Shown: in pieces, positions 6,538 to 13,646 of the stretch | How the letters are laid out: the number at the start of each line of letters is the position of its first letter | Position numbering within the stretch: the stretch's first letter is position 1 | Assembly: GCA_049316905.1 (NCBI GenBank) | Contig: JBMOJH010000092.1 | Coordinates: 1 to 13,673, forward strand | Direction: 5' to 3' | Length of the DNA stretch: 13,673 nt | Source: CAIPVR01 sp049316905 | GTDB lineage: Bacteria > Actinomycetota > Acidimicrobiia > Acidimicrobiales > Microtrichaceae | Notes under the pieces: generated by a model | What the model saw: only the letters and a program-made list of their open reading frames with translations | Told to the model about the DNA's origin: nothing | Databases searched by the model: none | Translations under genes and position numbers: made by a program

Positions 6538-7178
6538 CCGGCGGAGAGGGGTCCGGGCGCGCGGCGCGCGGCGCGCCGCCGACGCCACCGGCGCACGAGC
6601 ACCACGCCACCGATCGCCAGGCCGACCACCGCGAGGAACGCGAGCACCGGCACCAGCACGGCCAGCACGGTGAGCGTGAGCGAGACCGCGTCCTCGATGG
6701 CGGACACCACGAAGTTGCCGGTGCCGCCGGTCCCGAGGGTGACCGCCGGGCGCGCCGCGGAACGCAGCACGTGGAAGGAGCCGCCGAGCAGGAACCCCAC
6801 ACCGGCGGCCAGCCACGGGTGGCTCGTGCTGAGCAGGTTCTCCTGGGCGGCGACCACCACCGCGCCCGACACCGGCGCCACCACCAGGCCCACCAGGTGC
6901 AGGCCGTGGTCGATCGCCGGGATCTTGTCGCCCACGAGGTCGAGGAGGAACAGCACGCCGAGCACGACCAGCGCGGGCGTGGAGGAGAGCAGGTCCGACG
7001 ACCCGGTCAGCGAGACCAGGCCGAACCGGTCCGCCAGACCGAGGCCGAACAGCGGGATCCAGGGGTTGAGTCCCGACGCCGAACCGAGCCCGATGGCGCC
7101 GAGGAGGTTCGTGAACTCGGTCAGCTCGACCCGGCCAGGTACCGCCAGGCCGCGGCGTAGAGACCGTCCGGGGTGCAC
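6534..7178 (-). CDS. DUF4126 domain membrane protein
   Basis: A protein of about 200 residues with 5-6 hydrophobic segments. NLLGAIGLGSASGLNPWIPL, then a segment with DKIPAIDHGLHLVG, match the DUF4126 family (glycine-rich first helix, DKIPxxDH motif). It ends in a very basic tail (RRWRRRRAARR) that probably faces the cytoplasm. The family's function is unknown. The start is uncertain: there is no ATG, GTG or TTG at the expected N-terminus. GTG 7178 gives 214 aa with an 18-residue hydrophilic extension and a 58-nt overlap with the hydrolase gene. CTG 7124 overlaps that gene's TGA as CTGA and would give 196 aa beginning where the domain begins. Either way it is translationally coupled to the gene upstream. 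Its 3' end meets the small plus-strand ORF tail to tail. Confidence 0.8.
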   Translation of the reverse strand: MHPGRSLRRGLAVPGRVELTEFTNLLGAIGLGSASGLNPWIPLFGLGLADRFGLVSLTGSSDLLSSTPALVVLGVLFLLDLVGDKIPAIDHGLHLVGLVVAPVSGAVVVAAQENLLSTSHPWLAAGVGFLLGGSFHVLRSAARPAVTLGTGGTGNFVVSAIEDAVSLTLTVLAVLVPVLAFLAVVGLAIGGVVLVRRWRRRRAARRAPGPLSAG

Positions 7179-8188
7179 AGGTCCACCGCCGTGGACTGGT
7201 GCGCCGGCGTGCCGTCGAACGGGCAGGTGGAGGCAGTGGAGGTGATCAGCCGTCGGCTCCCGCCGTAGGGCGGGGAGTTCGCGGTGACCGACACCTCGGG
7301 ACCGGTCACGCCGATCGCGTTCTCCACCGTGCGGAACAGGCCGAGCCCGAAGTCGGAGGTGTGCAGCAGCGTGCCGACGCGGTCCGCGGTCGTGGCCGGG
7401 GGGCCGTCGGTCAGCCACGGTGCGGCGCTGTAGGTGCCGCCGCCGAGGTTGTAGCCGTCGTAGCTGCCCGACAGCATCGCCACGCGGTCGACCGCCAGGA
7501 ACTTCGACAGGTAGAGGGCCACCCCGGCGCCCTGTGAGTGACCCACCAACACCAGCCGGTCGGCTCGGAGGGCGCAGGTGCCGTAGGTGGTGTCGGGCAC
7601 CACGCAGGCGCCGCCGGCGTCGCGCTGCTGGAACTGCTCCCACCCGGCGGTGGGAGCGATGCCCCGCAGGTACTCCACCGCCTTCTCGAGCCGGTTCAGG
7701 ACGGAGTTCGACGCGTTGATGCTCACCAGGGGGTGGTTGCGGGCCACGCCGTCGGGATCCTCGACGTTCTCACCGAAGACCGTCTCGGCCCGGAACGTGC
7801 GGTGGCAGTCGGGATCGGTCGCCGCATTGCTGTCGGGGCAGGCGCCGGTGGTGCCGAGGGCCGCGGAGTACCGGAGCGCGATCACGTGGTAGCCGTCGGC
7901 CCGCAGCGCGCCGGCGAGCTCGGTGAGCGCCTGGGGGTTGGCGCCGGTGCCGTGGAACAGCACGGCGAGGCGACCGCGGGCGGTGCCGGTGGGCGCCCAG
8001 GCCAGATGGGTGAAGACGGCGTCGTTGGCGATCGCGGGATCGGTGGCCTTCGGGTTGAACGCCCAGTTGGTGACCGGGCCACCGCCGGTGCCGCCACCGC
8101 TCGCGGGCGGGGTGCAGGCCGCCGCCACGGCGACCACCGCGACCACCAGCGCGAGCGACCTCACGATCGATGTGCCACGACGGGACAA
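7121..8188 (-). CDS. Secreted lipoprotein, alpha/beta-hydrolase (lipase/esterase-like)
   Basis: 355 aa with an Arg-rich n-region, a hydrophobic stretch (11-24) and a lipobox VAAAC (Cys25). It should therefore be exported and lipid-anchored. A glycine-rich linker follows. The alpha/beta-hydrolase core shows an HGTG oxyanion segment (79-82), the nucleophile elbow GHSQG (Ser218) and a likely catalytic His in TPAHQSTA (about 330). The acid residue is less certain (Asp243 or Asp279). Six further cysteines lie in the mature part, possibly forming disulfides. The layout resembles the BPSS1187-type group of uncharacterised hydrolases, but the substrate is unknown. The start is TTG 8188, chosen because GGGGGA lies 4 nt upstream and the resulting n-region makes a proper signal peptide. 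It follows the fumarase gene by 31 bp and overlaps the DUF4126 gene. Confidence 0.82.
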   Translation of the reverse strand: MSRRGTSIVRSLALVVAVVAVAAACTPPASGGGTGGGPVTNWAFNPKATDPAIANDAVFTHLAWAPTGTARGRLAVLFHGTGANPQALTELAGALRADGYHVIALRYSAALGTTGACPDSNAATDPDCHRTFRAETVFGENVEDPDGVARNHPLVSINASNSVLNRLEKAVEYLRGIAPTAGWEQFQQRDAGGACVVPDTTYGTCALRADRLVLVGHSQGAGVALYLSKFLAVDRVAMLSGSYDGYNLGGGTYSAAPWLTDGPPATTADRVGTLLHTSDFGLGLFRTVENAIGVTGPEVSVTANSPPYGGSRRLITSTASTCPFDGTPAHQSTAVDLCTPDGLYAAAWRYLAGSS

Positions 8189-8219
8189 CGGTTCCCCCTC
8201 CCCACGAACGGCGCTCAGG

Positions 8220-9851
8220 CTAGAGCAGATCCGCGAAGAAGTCGTTGCCCTTGTCGTCGGTGACGATGAAGGCGGGGAAGTCCTCGACCTCGATCCGCCA
8301 GATCGCCTCCATCCCCAGTTCCGGGTACTCGATCACCTCGACGTGACGGATCGAGTCCTGGGCCAGGATCGCCGCCGGACCGCCGATCGAGCCCAGGTAG
8401 AACCCGCCGTGCTCGGCACAGGCCGTGCGCACCTGCGGCGACCGGTTGCCCTTGGCCAGCGTGATGAAGCTGCCGCCGTGGCGCATGAGCAGGTCCACGT
8501 AGGAGTCCATCCGGCCGGCGGTGGTGGGCCCGAAGCTGCCCGACGGCATCCCCTCCGGCGTCTTGGCCGGCCCGGCGTAGTAGATCGGGTGGTCCTTCAC
8601 GTACTGCGGGAGCCCCTCGCCGGCCTCGATCCGCTCCTTCAACTTGGCGTGCGCGATGTCGCGGGCCACCACCATCGGGCCGCTCAGCGAGAGGCGCGTG
8701 CGGACCGGGTACCTCGACAGCTCGGCGCGGATCTCGTCCATCGGCCGGTTCAGGTCGATGCGGACCACCTCGTCGGACAGCCCGTCGTCGGTCACCTCGG
8801 GGAGGTACTTCGCCGGGTCGGTCTCGAGCTGCTCCACGAACACGCCCTCGGCGGTGATCTTGCCGAGGCTCTGGCGGTCGGCCGAGCAGCTCACACCGAT
8901 GCCGACGGGGCACGACGCGCCGTGGCGCGGCAGGCGGATCACCCGCACGTCGTGGCAGAAGTACTTGCCACCGAACTGCGCGCCGATGCCGGTGGCCGCG
9001 GACAGCTCCCAGATCTTCTGCTCGAGCTCGGGGTCGCGGATGGCATGGCCGGTGTCGGAGCCCGCGGTGGGCAGGCCGTCGAGGTAGCGGGTGGAGGCGA
9101 GCTTCACCGTCTTCAGGTTCATCTCGGCCGACGTGCCCCCGATCACCACGGCCAGGTGGTACGGCGGGCACGCCGCGGTGCCGAGCGTGCGGATCTTCTC
9201 GTCGATGAACCGCAGCAGCGACTCCGGGTTCAGCAGCGCCTTCGTCTCCTGGTAGAGGAAGGTCTTGTTCGCGCTGCCGCCGCCCTTGGTGATGACGAGG
9301 AAGTGGTACTCGTCGCCGTCCACCACCGACAGGTCGATCTGCGCGGGCAGGTTCGTGCCGGTGTTCACCTCGTCGTACATGGTGAGCGGCGACACCTGCG
9401 AGTAGCGGAGGTTGGTGCCGGTGTAGGTGCGGAACACACCGCGGGCGAGGGCCTCCTCGTCACCGCCGGGGGTGCCGTCGGAGGAGTGGGTCCAGACCTG
9501 CTGGCCCTTCTTGCCCATGATGATCGCGGTGCCGGTGTCCTGGCAGGAGGGCAGCACCATCCCGGCGCTCACGTTCGCGTTCTGGAGCAGGGTACGGGCC
9601 ACGAAGTGGTCGTTCGGCGTGGCCTCGGGGTCGTCGAGGATCGTGCGGAGCTGGGCCAGGTGACCGGGCCGGAACAGGTGGGAGATGTCGCGCACGGCCT
9701 CCGCCGCGAGCACGGTGAGCGCCTCCCGGTCGACCTCCAGGACCCGGTGCCCGCGGTACTCGCCGACGGTCACGAAGTCGTCGGTGACCTTGCGGTAGGG
9801 GGTGTCGCCCTTGGTGAGCGGGAACATCTCCTGGAACCGGAACTCGACCAT
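8220..9851 (-). CDS. fumA: Fumarate hydratase, class I (iron-sulfur)
   Basis: A 543-aa single-chain class I fumarase, interconverting fumarate and L-malate in the TCA cycle in the cytoplasm. The N-terminal alpha domain contains PSCQDTGTA (Cys103) and the TKGGGSANKTFL segment (188-199). AACPPYHLAVVIGGTSAE holds Cys228 and VSCSADRQS holds Cys322. These three Cys match the three ligands of the [4Fe-4S] cluster, the fourth iron being free to bind substrate. The C-terminal beta domain has GPTTAGRMDSY and TLAKGNRS motifs. Length is normal and no residue seems missing. ATG 9851 is preceded by GGTGGG with a 3-nt spacer. It lies 50 bp downstream of the DUF3499 gene and 31 bp upstream of the lipoprotein hydrolase. 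Class I enzymes are oxygen-sensitive, in contrast to class II FumC; I see no class II gene here. Tartrate dehydratase-like activity is a remote alternative. Confidence 0.95.
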   Translation of the reverse strand: MVEFRFQEMFPLTKGDTPYRKVTDDFVTVGEYRGHRVLEVDREALTVLAAEAVRDISHLFRPGHLAQLRTILDDPEATPNDHFVARTLLQNANVSAGMVLPSCQDTGTAIIMGKKGQQVWTHSSDGTPGGDEEALARGVFRTYTGTNLRYSQVSPLTMYDEVNTGTNLPAQIDLSVVDGDEYHFLVITKGGGSANKTFLYQETKALLNPESLLRFIDEKIRTLGTAACPPYHLAVVIGGTSAEMNLKTVKLASTRYLDGLPTAGSDTGHAIRDPELEQKIWELSAATGIGAQFGGKYFCHDVRVIRLPRHGASCPVGIGVSCSADRQSLGKITAEGVFVEQLETDPAKYLPEVTDDGLSDEVVRIDLNRPMDEIRAELSRYPVRTRLSLSGPMVVARDIAHAKLKERIEAGEGLPQYVKDHPIYYAGPAKTPEGMPSGSFGPTTAGRMDSYVDLLMRHGGSFITLAKGNRSPQVRTACAEHGGFYLGSIGGPAAILAQDSIRHVEVIEYPELGMEAIWRIEVEDFPAFIVTDDKGNDFFADLL

Positions 9852-9901
9852 GGGCCCACCCTACGTCCGGGCCTCGGCGGGCTCCGAACGGGCGACGGGG
9901 C

Positions 9902-10504
9902 TCAGTCGCCGCCGGGTTCGTCGCCCTGGGTGAGCACCGAGCGCTGCTCGGAGGTCAGGGCGAACGCCCGCTCGAGCAGGGGGCCGGCCGGCTTGCGCCG
10001 CCGGTTCGCGGCGCGGGCGGCGGGTTCGGCGGCCGGCGGCGGGTCGGCCACCGCCGCAGCGGTCCCGGCGGGTGCCGGCTCGGCCGGCGGCACGACCTCG
10101 CGTGCCGGCTCGGGAGCGGCCGCGGGGGTCGCGACGGGCTCCTCCACCGGTGCAACCACCTGCTCCTCAGCGGGAGCGACGACCGTCGGTGCCGTCATCG
10201 GGGCAGGGGCAGGGGCAGGGGCAGGGGCAGGGGCAGGGGCAGGGGCAGGGGCGGGGTCGGGCGAGGGGCTGACGATCCGCGTCGCGGTCGACACGTCCGG
10301 CGCGGGCGCCTCGGGCTCGCGGCGGTCGATGACCGTCCAGCCACGGGGCACGGTCAGCCGCTCGACGTGGAACGAGCAGAGTTCCTGCACCGGCGCCGAG
10401 TGCTGCGGCAGCGGCTCGAGCCACAGCCGGCACTGCACCGCGTCGTAGGCGAGGCGCGCCACGGCCGGCCGGTCGCACCCCGGTCGCATGCAGCGGCGGC
10501 TCAT
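9902..10504 (-). CDS. DUF3499 family protein with Pro-Ala-rich tail
   Basis: 200 aa. The N-terminal 60 residues match the actinobacterial DUF3499 pattern: CMRPGCDRPAVARLAYD, then LCSFHVERLTVPRGWTVI. Cys5, Cys10, Cys43 and His46 could form a small zinc site. The family has no assigned function. After residue 66 the protein turns into low-complexity Pro/Ala/Glu sequence, including an uninterrupted Pro-Ala run (84-102), then ends with a more ordinary segment (RKPAGPLLERAFALTSEQ). Usual DUF3499 proteins are shorter, so the tail is an elaboration. The ATG at 10504 overlaps the stop of the SDR-like gene as ATGA, indicating translational coupling. The promoter is presumably further upstream, near the HxlR gene. 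Confidence in the family is high; the role is unknown. Confidence 0.8.
   Translation of the reverse strand: MSRRCMRPGCDRPAVARLAYDAVQCRLWLEPLPQHSAPVQELCSFHVERLTVPRGWTVIDRREPEAPAPDVSTATRIVSPSPDPAPAPAPAPAPAPAPAPAPMTAPTVVAPAEEQVVAPVEEPVATPAAAPEPAREVVPPAEPAPAGTAAAVADPPPAAEPAARAANRRRKPAGPLLERAFALTSEQRSVLTQGDEPGGD
10200..10252. repeat. GGGGCA hexanucleotide tandem repeat, G-quadruplex-prone
   Basis: Eight perfect GGGGCA units run from 10200 to 10247, followed by GGGGC. The tract lies inside the DUF3499 gene and encodes the Pro-Ala run on the minus strand. The G-rich strand is the transcribed template. Because the unit is six bases, copy-number change would keep the reading frame. Confidence 0.95.
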
Positions 10505-11457
10505 GCGGGCAGGCTACCGCCGCTCTCGACCGGCCCCACGGGACGGACCTCCACGGCGGTCACCCGGAGACGGTCGAGCGACACCAGGTCGAGGACCAGC
10601 GCGGCCGCGGCGCGGTCGCCGGAGGCGGTGCCGTCAGCGATCACCACGCGCAGCACACCCGCCCGGTCGCCCATCGCGTCGCGCACCACCTGCACCGCCC
10701 GGTCGCGCGCTGCGCCCACCGGGTCGCCGTCGCCGACCGACGGCCGATCCGCGACCACCACGGTGGCGCCGGGGCGGAGCAGCGCCGCGGCCTCCGCGAG
10801 CAACCAGAGCGGACCCGACACCTCGCGGCGGTAGCGGTCGTCCATCTCGCGCGGCGACGGGACGGCGCGGCCACCGTCGGCCGGTTCCCCGCCCCCCACG
10901 CCCACCGGCCCGTCCGGGGCCTGGACGAGCACGTCCACGCGCACGCCGGCACGGCGGAGGAACCCCATGGCGTCGAGCACGTCATCGGACCGCGACAGGT
11001 CGCACCGCAGCACCATCACGTCGGGGTCGTCGCCCACGGTCGAGCGCACCGCCTCGGCGTCGCCGTCGAGCAGGCACACGCGCGCGCCGCGGGCCCGCAG
11101 CGCGTCCGTGAAGGCGATCCCGAGCGGCGTGGCCGCTCCCACCACGAGCCCCACAGCGGGAACGCCCGTGGGGGGCGCCACGACCGGGTTGGGTGCCGGC
11201 TCGACCGTGCGGCCCGTGACCGGATCGGCCACCACGTCGGGCGGCGGGACCGCGGGCGCCGGGCAGGGGGTGGGGGTGCGGGTGGGGATGGGGGTGGGGG
11301 TGGGGGTGACCGCCGCCGGGGCACCCGGAGGATCGACGGGGTGACGGGCCTGCGGCCGGGACCGGGGTCGCACGAGCGGCCGACCCACGGGCAGATCGTC
11401 CGCGTCGGGCCGCGACGGGCCGGACGCGCCGGATTCCTCGCCCTCGCTCGCCCACAT
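10501..11457 (-). CDS. Degenerate short-chain dehydrogenase/reductase-like protein with Pro/Thr-rich N-terminal region
   Basis: 318 aa from ATG 11457, which has GGAGG 9 nt upstream; longer readings lack support. Residues 1-100 are low complexity: charged, then Pro/Thr-rich (51-64). From about 102 a Rossmann fold is visible. It starts VGLVVGAATPLG (the nucleotide-binding glycine loop), continues with CLLDGD (Asp131, NAD-type), RCDLS (Asp152) and DVLVQAPDGPVG in place of NNAG. It ends with a final beta segment VTAVEVRPVGP. The SDR catalytic YxxxK is absent: the matching region reads DPVGAARDRAVQVV (245-258). It probably binds a nucleotide without SDR chemistry, or acts as a regulator; this is inference. 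It overlaps the DUF3499 start (ATGA) and lies 37 bp downstream of the EEP gene. The substrate or partner is unknown. Confidence 0.68.
   Translation of the reverse strand: MWASEGEESGASGPSRPDADDLPVGRPLVRPRSRPQARHPVDPPGAPAAVTPTPTPIPTRTPTPCPAPAVPPPDVVADPVTGRTVEPAPNPVVAPPTGVPAVGLVVGAATPLGIAFTDALRARGARVCLLDGDAEAVRSTVGDDPDVMVLRCDLSRSDDVLDAMGFLRRAGVRVDVLVQAPDGPVGVGGGEPADGGRAVPSPREMDDRYRREVSGPLWLLAEAAALLRPGATVVVADRPSVGDGDPVGAARDRAVQVVRDAMGDRAGVLRVVIADGTASGDRAAAALVLDLVSLDRLRVTAVEVRPVGPVESGGSLPA
11261..11306. repeat. G-rich low-complexity tract, G-quadruplex-prone
   Basis: The plus strand carries five runs of five G (11266-11270, 11272-11276, 11290-11294, 11296-11300, 11302-11306) plus shorter runs, separated by one or a few bases. 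It encodes the Pro-Thr repeat of the SDR-like protein on the minus strand. The template strand is therefore the G-rich one, as in the GGGGCA tract about 1 kb away in the next gene. Confidence 0.9.
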
Positions 11458-11494
11458 GTCCCGCAGCCTCCGTCCCGTCCTCTCGCTGCGGAGG

Positions 11495-12184
11495 CTATGG
11501 AGGATCCACCTCGGCCACCAGCGGGCGGTGGTCGCTGGCCCGCAGGTCGGGCACCGCGGCCCGCGCCGCACCCGTCCCGCGGAGCGCGATCCAGTCGATG
11601 CGTCGCTCGGGGCGCACCGCGGGGAAGGTGGGCGGGGCCGTGACCGGCGTGAAGCCGCGGTCGGCGAGGACGGGCTCCACCTCGGGCGGCTCCAGGTTGA
11701 GGTCGCCGAGCAGCGCCCAGGGGCCGGGCCGGCCGACGAGGTGGTCGAGCACGACCGGGAGCTGCCGTCGGGCCACGTCGGTGCGGCCGCGACGCGGGGC
11801 CTGGAGATGGGTCACACCCACCGTCATCGACGTTCCGGCCACGGCCACCCGGGCGAGCGTGAGCACCCGCGGTTCACCCTCACCGGGAAGCGGCAGGTCC
11901 TCCACGTCGGTGAGCCGGCCCCGGACCACCAGCGCGTTGCCGTAGCTCCCGCCGTCGAGCGGTATCGCCGGCGCGAAGTGCACCACCCGGCCGCCGACGG
12001 CGTCGGCCGCGACCGCGGCGAGGTCGATCCCACCGGACCGCGGCACCGCCACGTCCACCTCCTGGAGGGCGAGGACGTCCGCGTCGAGGTCGGCCACCGC
12101 GGCGGCCAGCCGCACGGGGTCCGAGGCGGGTGCGCCCTGCGGGCGCCCGTGACGGATGTTGAAGGTGACGAGTCGCAGGACCAC
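11495..12184 (-). CDS. Endonuclease/exonuclease/phosphatase (EEP) superfamily hydrolase
   Basis: 229 aa with all core EEP motifs. These are VTFNIRHG (6-13, Asn9), LALQEVD (38-44, metal-binding Glu42), GGSYGNALV (78-86), VGVTHLQ (122-128, His126), LLGDLNLEP (158-166, Asp161/Asn163), RRIDWI (194-199) and ASDHRPL (216-222, Asp218/His219). The set is complete, so a Mg-dependent phosphoesterase is expected. The substrate (DNA, phosphoinositide-like lipid or another phosphodiester) cannot be told. No signal peptide, so cytoplasmic. GTG 12184 is chosen because GGAG lies 5 nt upstream and the catalytic TFN motif starts right after; a longer reading to 12289 would add a basic stretch that only shadows the regulator gene. 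It begins 14 bp after the HxlR stop, so the two are co-transcribed. The SDR-like gene follows after 37 bp. Confidence 0.88.
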   Translation of the reverse strand: MVLRLVTFNIRHGRPQGAPASDPVRLAAAVADLDADVLALQEVDVAVPRSGGIDLAAVAADAVGGRVVHFAPAIPLDGGSYGNALVVRGRLTDVEDLPLPGEGEPRVLTLARVAVAGTSMTVGVTHLQAPRRGRTDVARRQLPVVLDHLVGRPGPWALLGDLNLEPPEVEPVLADRGFTPVTAPPTFPAVRPERRIDWIALRGTGAARAAVPDLRASDHRPLVAEVDPP

Positions 12185-12198
12185 GCACGCTCCGAGGC

Positions 12199-12615
12199 TC
12201 AGAGGCGGTGGAGTCCGTCGGACTCGCGACCGTCGGCGGTGCGGGCGCACGTCGGGCACCACCACCGGAGCTCGAGCGCGGTGCCGCACGCGTCATGGCG
12301 CGGGCCGACGGTGTCGCCCTCCCGCGCGGCGGCCCACGCGGCGAGCTGGTCGATCACCGCGGCGAGGGCGCGGCCGTCGGCGGTCAGGCCGTACGCCATG
12401 CGGACGGGCCGCTCCTGGTAGGGCGTGGCCACCACGAGCCCGTCGGCCTCGAGATCCCTGAGCCGCCGGGCCAGCACGTTCGGGGCGATCCCGGGTACGG
12501 ACCGGGCCAGTTCGCCGTAGCGCCGGGGCCCGGACCGGAGGGCGTCGACCACCAGCAGGCTCCACCGGTCACCGATGCGCCGCAGTGCACGGTCGAGGTC
12601 GGTGCCGTCGCTCAC
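12199..12615 (-). CDS. HxlR-family winged-helix transcriptional regulator
   Basis: 138 aa from GTG 12615 (150 aa from GTG 12651). The HxlR winged helix is clear: LDRALRRIGDRWSLLVVDALRSGPRRYGEL, then PGIAPNVLARRLRDLEADGLV and the wing PYQERPVRMAYGLTADGR. The N-terminal cysteine that acts as a thiol sensor in several HxlR proteins is missing (TDLDRAL in its place). At the C-terminus His119, Cys122, Cys132 and Cys135 (long numbering; CGTALELRWWCPTC) look like a small zinc ribbon. I prefer GTG 12615 because AGGG lies 8 nt upstream, whereas GTG 12651 has no ribosome site and falls three bases after a candidate -10. It is divergent from the HtrA-like gene, with palindromic sites between, and probably represses both promoters. 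The EEP gene follows after 14 bp. Confidence 0.85.
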   Translation of the reverse strand: MSDGTDLDRALRRIGDRWSLLVVDALRSGPRRYGELARSVPGIAPNVLARRLRDLEADGLVVATPYQERPVRMAYGLTADGRALAAVIDQLAAWAAAREGDTVGPRHDACGTALELRWWCPTCARTADGRESDGLHRL

Positions 12616-12647
12616 GGCCGTCACCCTAGCGGCGGTCGGACCCCGAC

Positions 12648-12698
12648 TCACTTCATGATCACAAGTGACTTGCTTTTGTGAAGTGACACCGCGATCCT
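12648..12698. promoter_or_regulatory. Divergent promoter and operator region between the HxlR gene and the HtrA-like gene
   Basis: An AT-richer segment holds nested symmetry. TCACTTCA (12648-12655) pairs with TGAAGTGA (12679-12686), CACAA (12660-12664) with TTGTG (12676-12680), and CAAGT-G-ACTTG (12662-12672) is a palindrome. AAGTGAC is also directly repeated at 12663 and 12681, 18 bp apart. On the minus strand TTCACA and GATCAT with a 16-nt spacer form a fair promoter for the regulator. On the plus strand TTGCTT (12670-12675) and GATCCT (12693-12698), 17 nt apart, would start transcription at or next to ATG 12705; this is weaker. An HxlR dimer at the central palindrome would cover both. Confidence 0.5.
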
Positions 12699-12704
12699 GC
12701 TCCC

Positions 12705-13646
12705 ATGAACGACGACGCCACCCCCACGACCACTCCCCCGACCCCCGACCCCACCGACCCCCTGGCCGCGCTCGAGGCCGCGGTCGCCCGCGCTGTGGAG
12801 ATCGTCGGCCCGTCCACCGTGACCATCGGCCGCCGCGGTCGCGGCTCCGGTGTGGTCGTCGCCGCGGACCGGGTGCTCACCAACGCCCACAACCTGCGCG
12901 ACCGCACCACCCAGGTCACCTTCGCCGGCGGCCGCGCCGAGCAGGGCGAGGTCGTGGGCCTCGACCCCGACGGCGACCTCGTGGTGCTCGCGGTCCCCAC
13001 CGGCGACGCCCCCGTGGCCGCGTGGGCCGACACGGCACCGGACGCCACCCCCGCGGCCGTCGGCTCGGTCGTGACCGCGCTGGCCCGGGGCACATCGGGC
13101 CTGCGGGTCAGCACCGGCGTGGTGGCCGCGAGCGACCGGTCGTTCCGCGGCCCCGGCGGACGCCTCGTGACCGACGGACTCGAGCACACCGCACCCCTTG
13201 CGCCGGGTTCCACCGGCGGCCCGCTCGTGAACCGTCACGGCCGGGTGGTGGGCATCACCACGCTGCGGCCCCACGACGGCTTCGCCGTGGCCCGGCCGGC
13301 GAGCGCCGGGGTGCGCACCGCGGTCGAGCGCCTCGCCGGCGGCGGTACCACGGCCCGCCCCAACCTCGGTGTGGCGGTGGCCCCGCCGGAGGTGGCGGCC
13401 CGCCTGCGGGCCGCCGTGGGCCTCGACGAGCGCCAGGGCCTGCTCGTGCGCGACGTGGAGGACGACTCGGCCGCAGCCGCGGCCGGCGTGCGCGCCGGCG
13501 ACCTGCTCGTGCGGGCCGACGGCGAGGACCTCACCGACGTGGACGTCCTGCACCGCGTGCTCGCCGGGCACACCGCGGGTGACGGGCTGACCCTCGGGGT
13601 CGTTCGGGGTGCCGAGGAGCTGGAGCTCGCCGTCACCCTCACCTGA
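12705..13646 (+). CDS. Cytosolic HtrA/DegP-like trypsin-fold PDZ protein with altered nucleophile motif
   Basis: 313 aa. Residues 1-20 are Pro/Thr-rich with no signal peptide or membrane segment, so it stays in the cytoplasm. The trypsin-like fold spans about 33-205. GSGVVVAADRVLTNAHN holds His62, DPDGDLVVL holds Asp91, and the nucleophile region APLAPGSTGGPLVN replaces the usual GNSGG with GSTGG (Thr170 at the Ser position, Ser169 before it). GRVVGITTL follows as expected. A PDZ domain spans about 219-312 (LGVAVAPPEV, then VEDDSAAAAAGVRAGDLLVRADG). Typical HtrA proteins have a signal peptide or anchor and an intact Ser. Here the protein may be inactive, use Thr, or serve as a peptide-binding scaffold. 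ATG 12705 has no Shine-Dalgarno, which fits leaderless initiation. It is divergent from the HxlR gene and probably controlled by it. Confidence 0.82.
   Translation: MNDDATPTTTPPTPDPTDPLAALEAAVARAVEIVGPSTVTIGRRGRGSGVVVAADRVLTNAHNLRDRTTQVTFAGGRAEQGEVVGLDPDGDLVVLAVPTGDAPVAAWADTAPDATPAAVGSVVTALARGTSGLRVSTGVVAASDRSFRGPGGRLVTDGLEHTAPLAPGSTGGPLVNRHGRVVGITTLRPHDGFAVARPASAGVRTAVERLAGGGTTARPNLGVAVAPPEVAARLRAAVGLDERQGLLVRDVEDDSAAAAAGVRAGDLLVRADGEDLTDVDVLHRVLAGHTAGDGLTLGVVRGAEELELAVTLT

Noticed and set aside
6559..6580. GC-rich self-complementary GGCGCGCC cluster as a terminator
   Set aside because: It lies inside the DUF4126 coding end and encodes its Arg/Ala tail; no U-tract.
7923..10448. Plus-strand open frame of 841 codons ending in a Gly-Ala repeat
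   Set aside because: Antisense shadow of hydrolase, fumarase and DUF3499; the repeat is the GGGGCA tract read on the wrong strand.
11458..11571. Longer N-terminus for the SDR-like protein
   Set aside because: It overlaps the EEP gene, has no ribosome site, and GGAGG lies correctly before ATG 11457.
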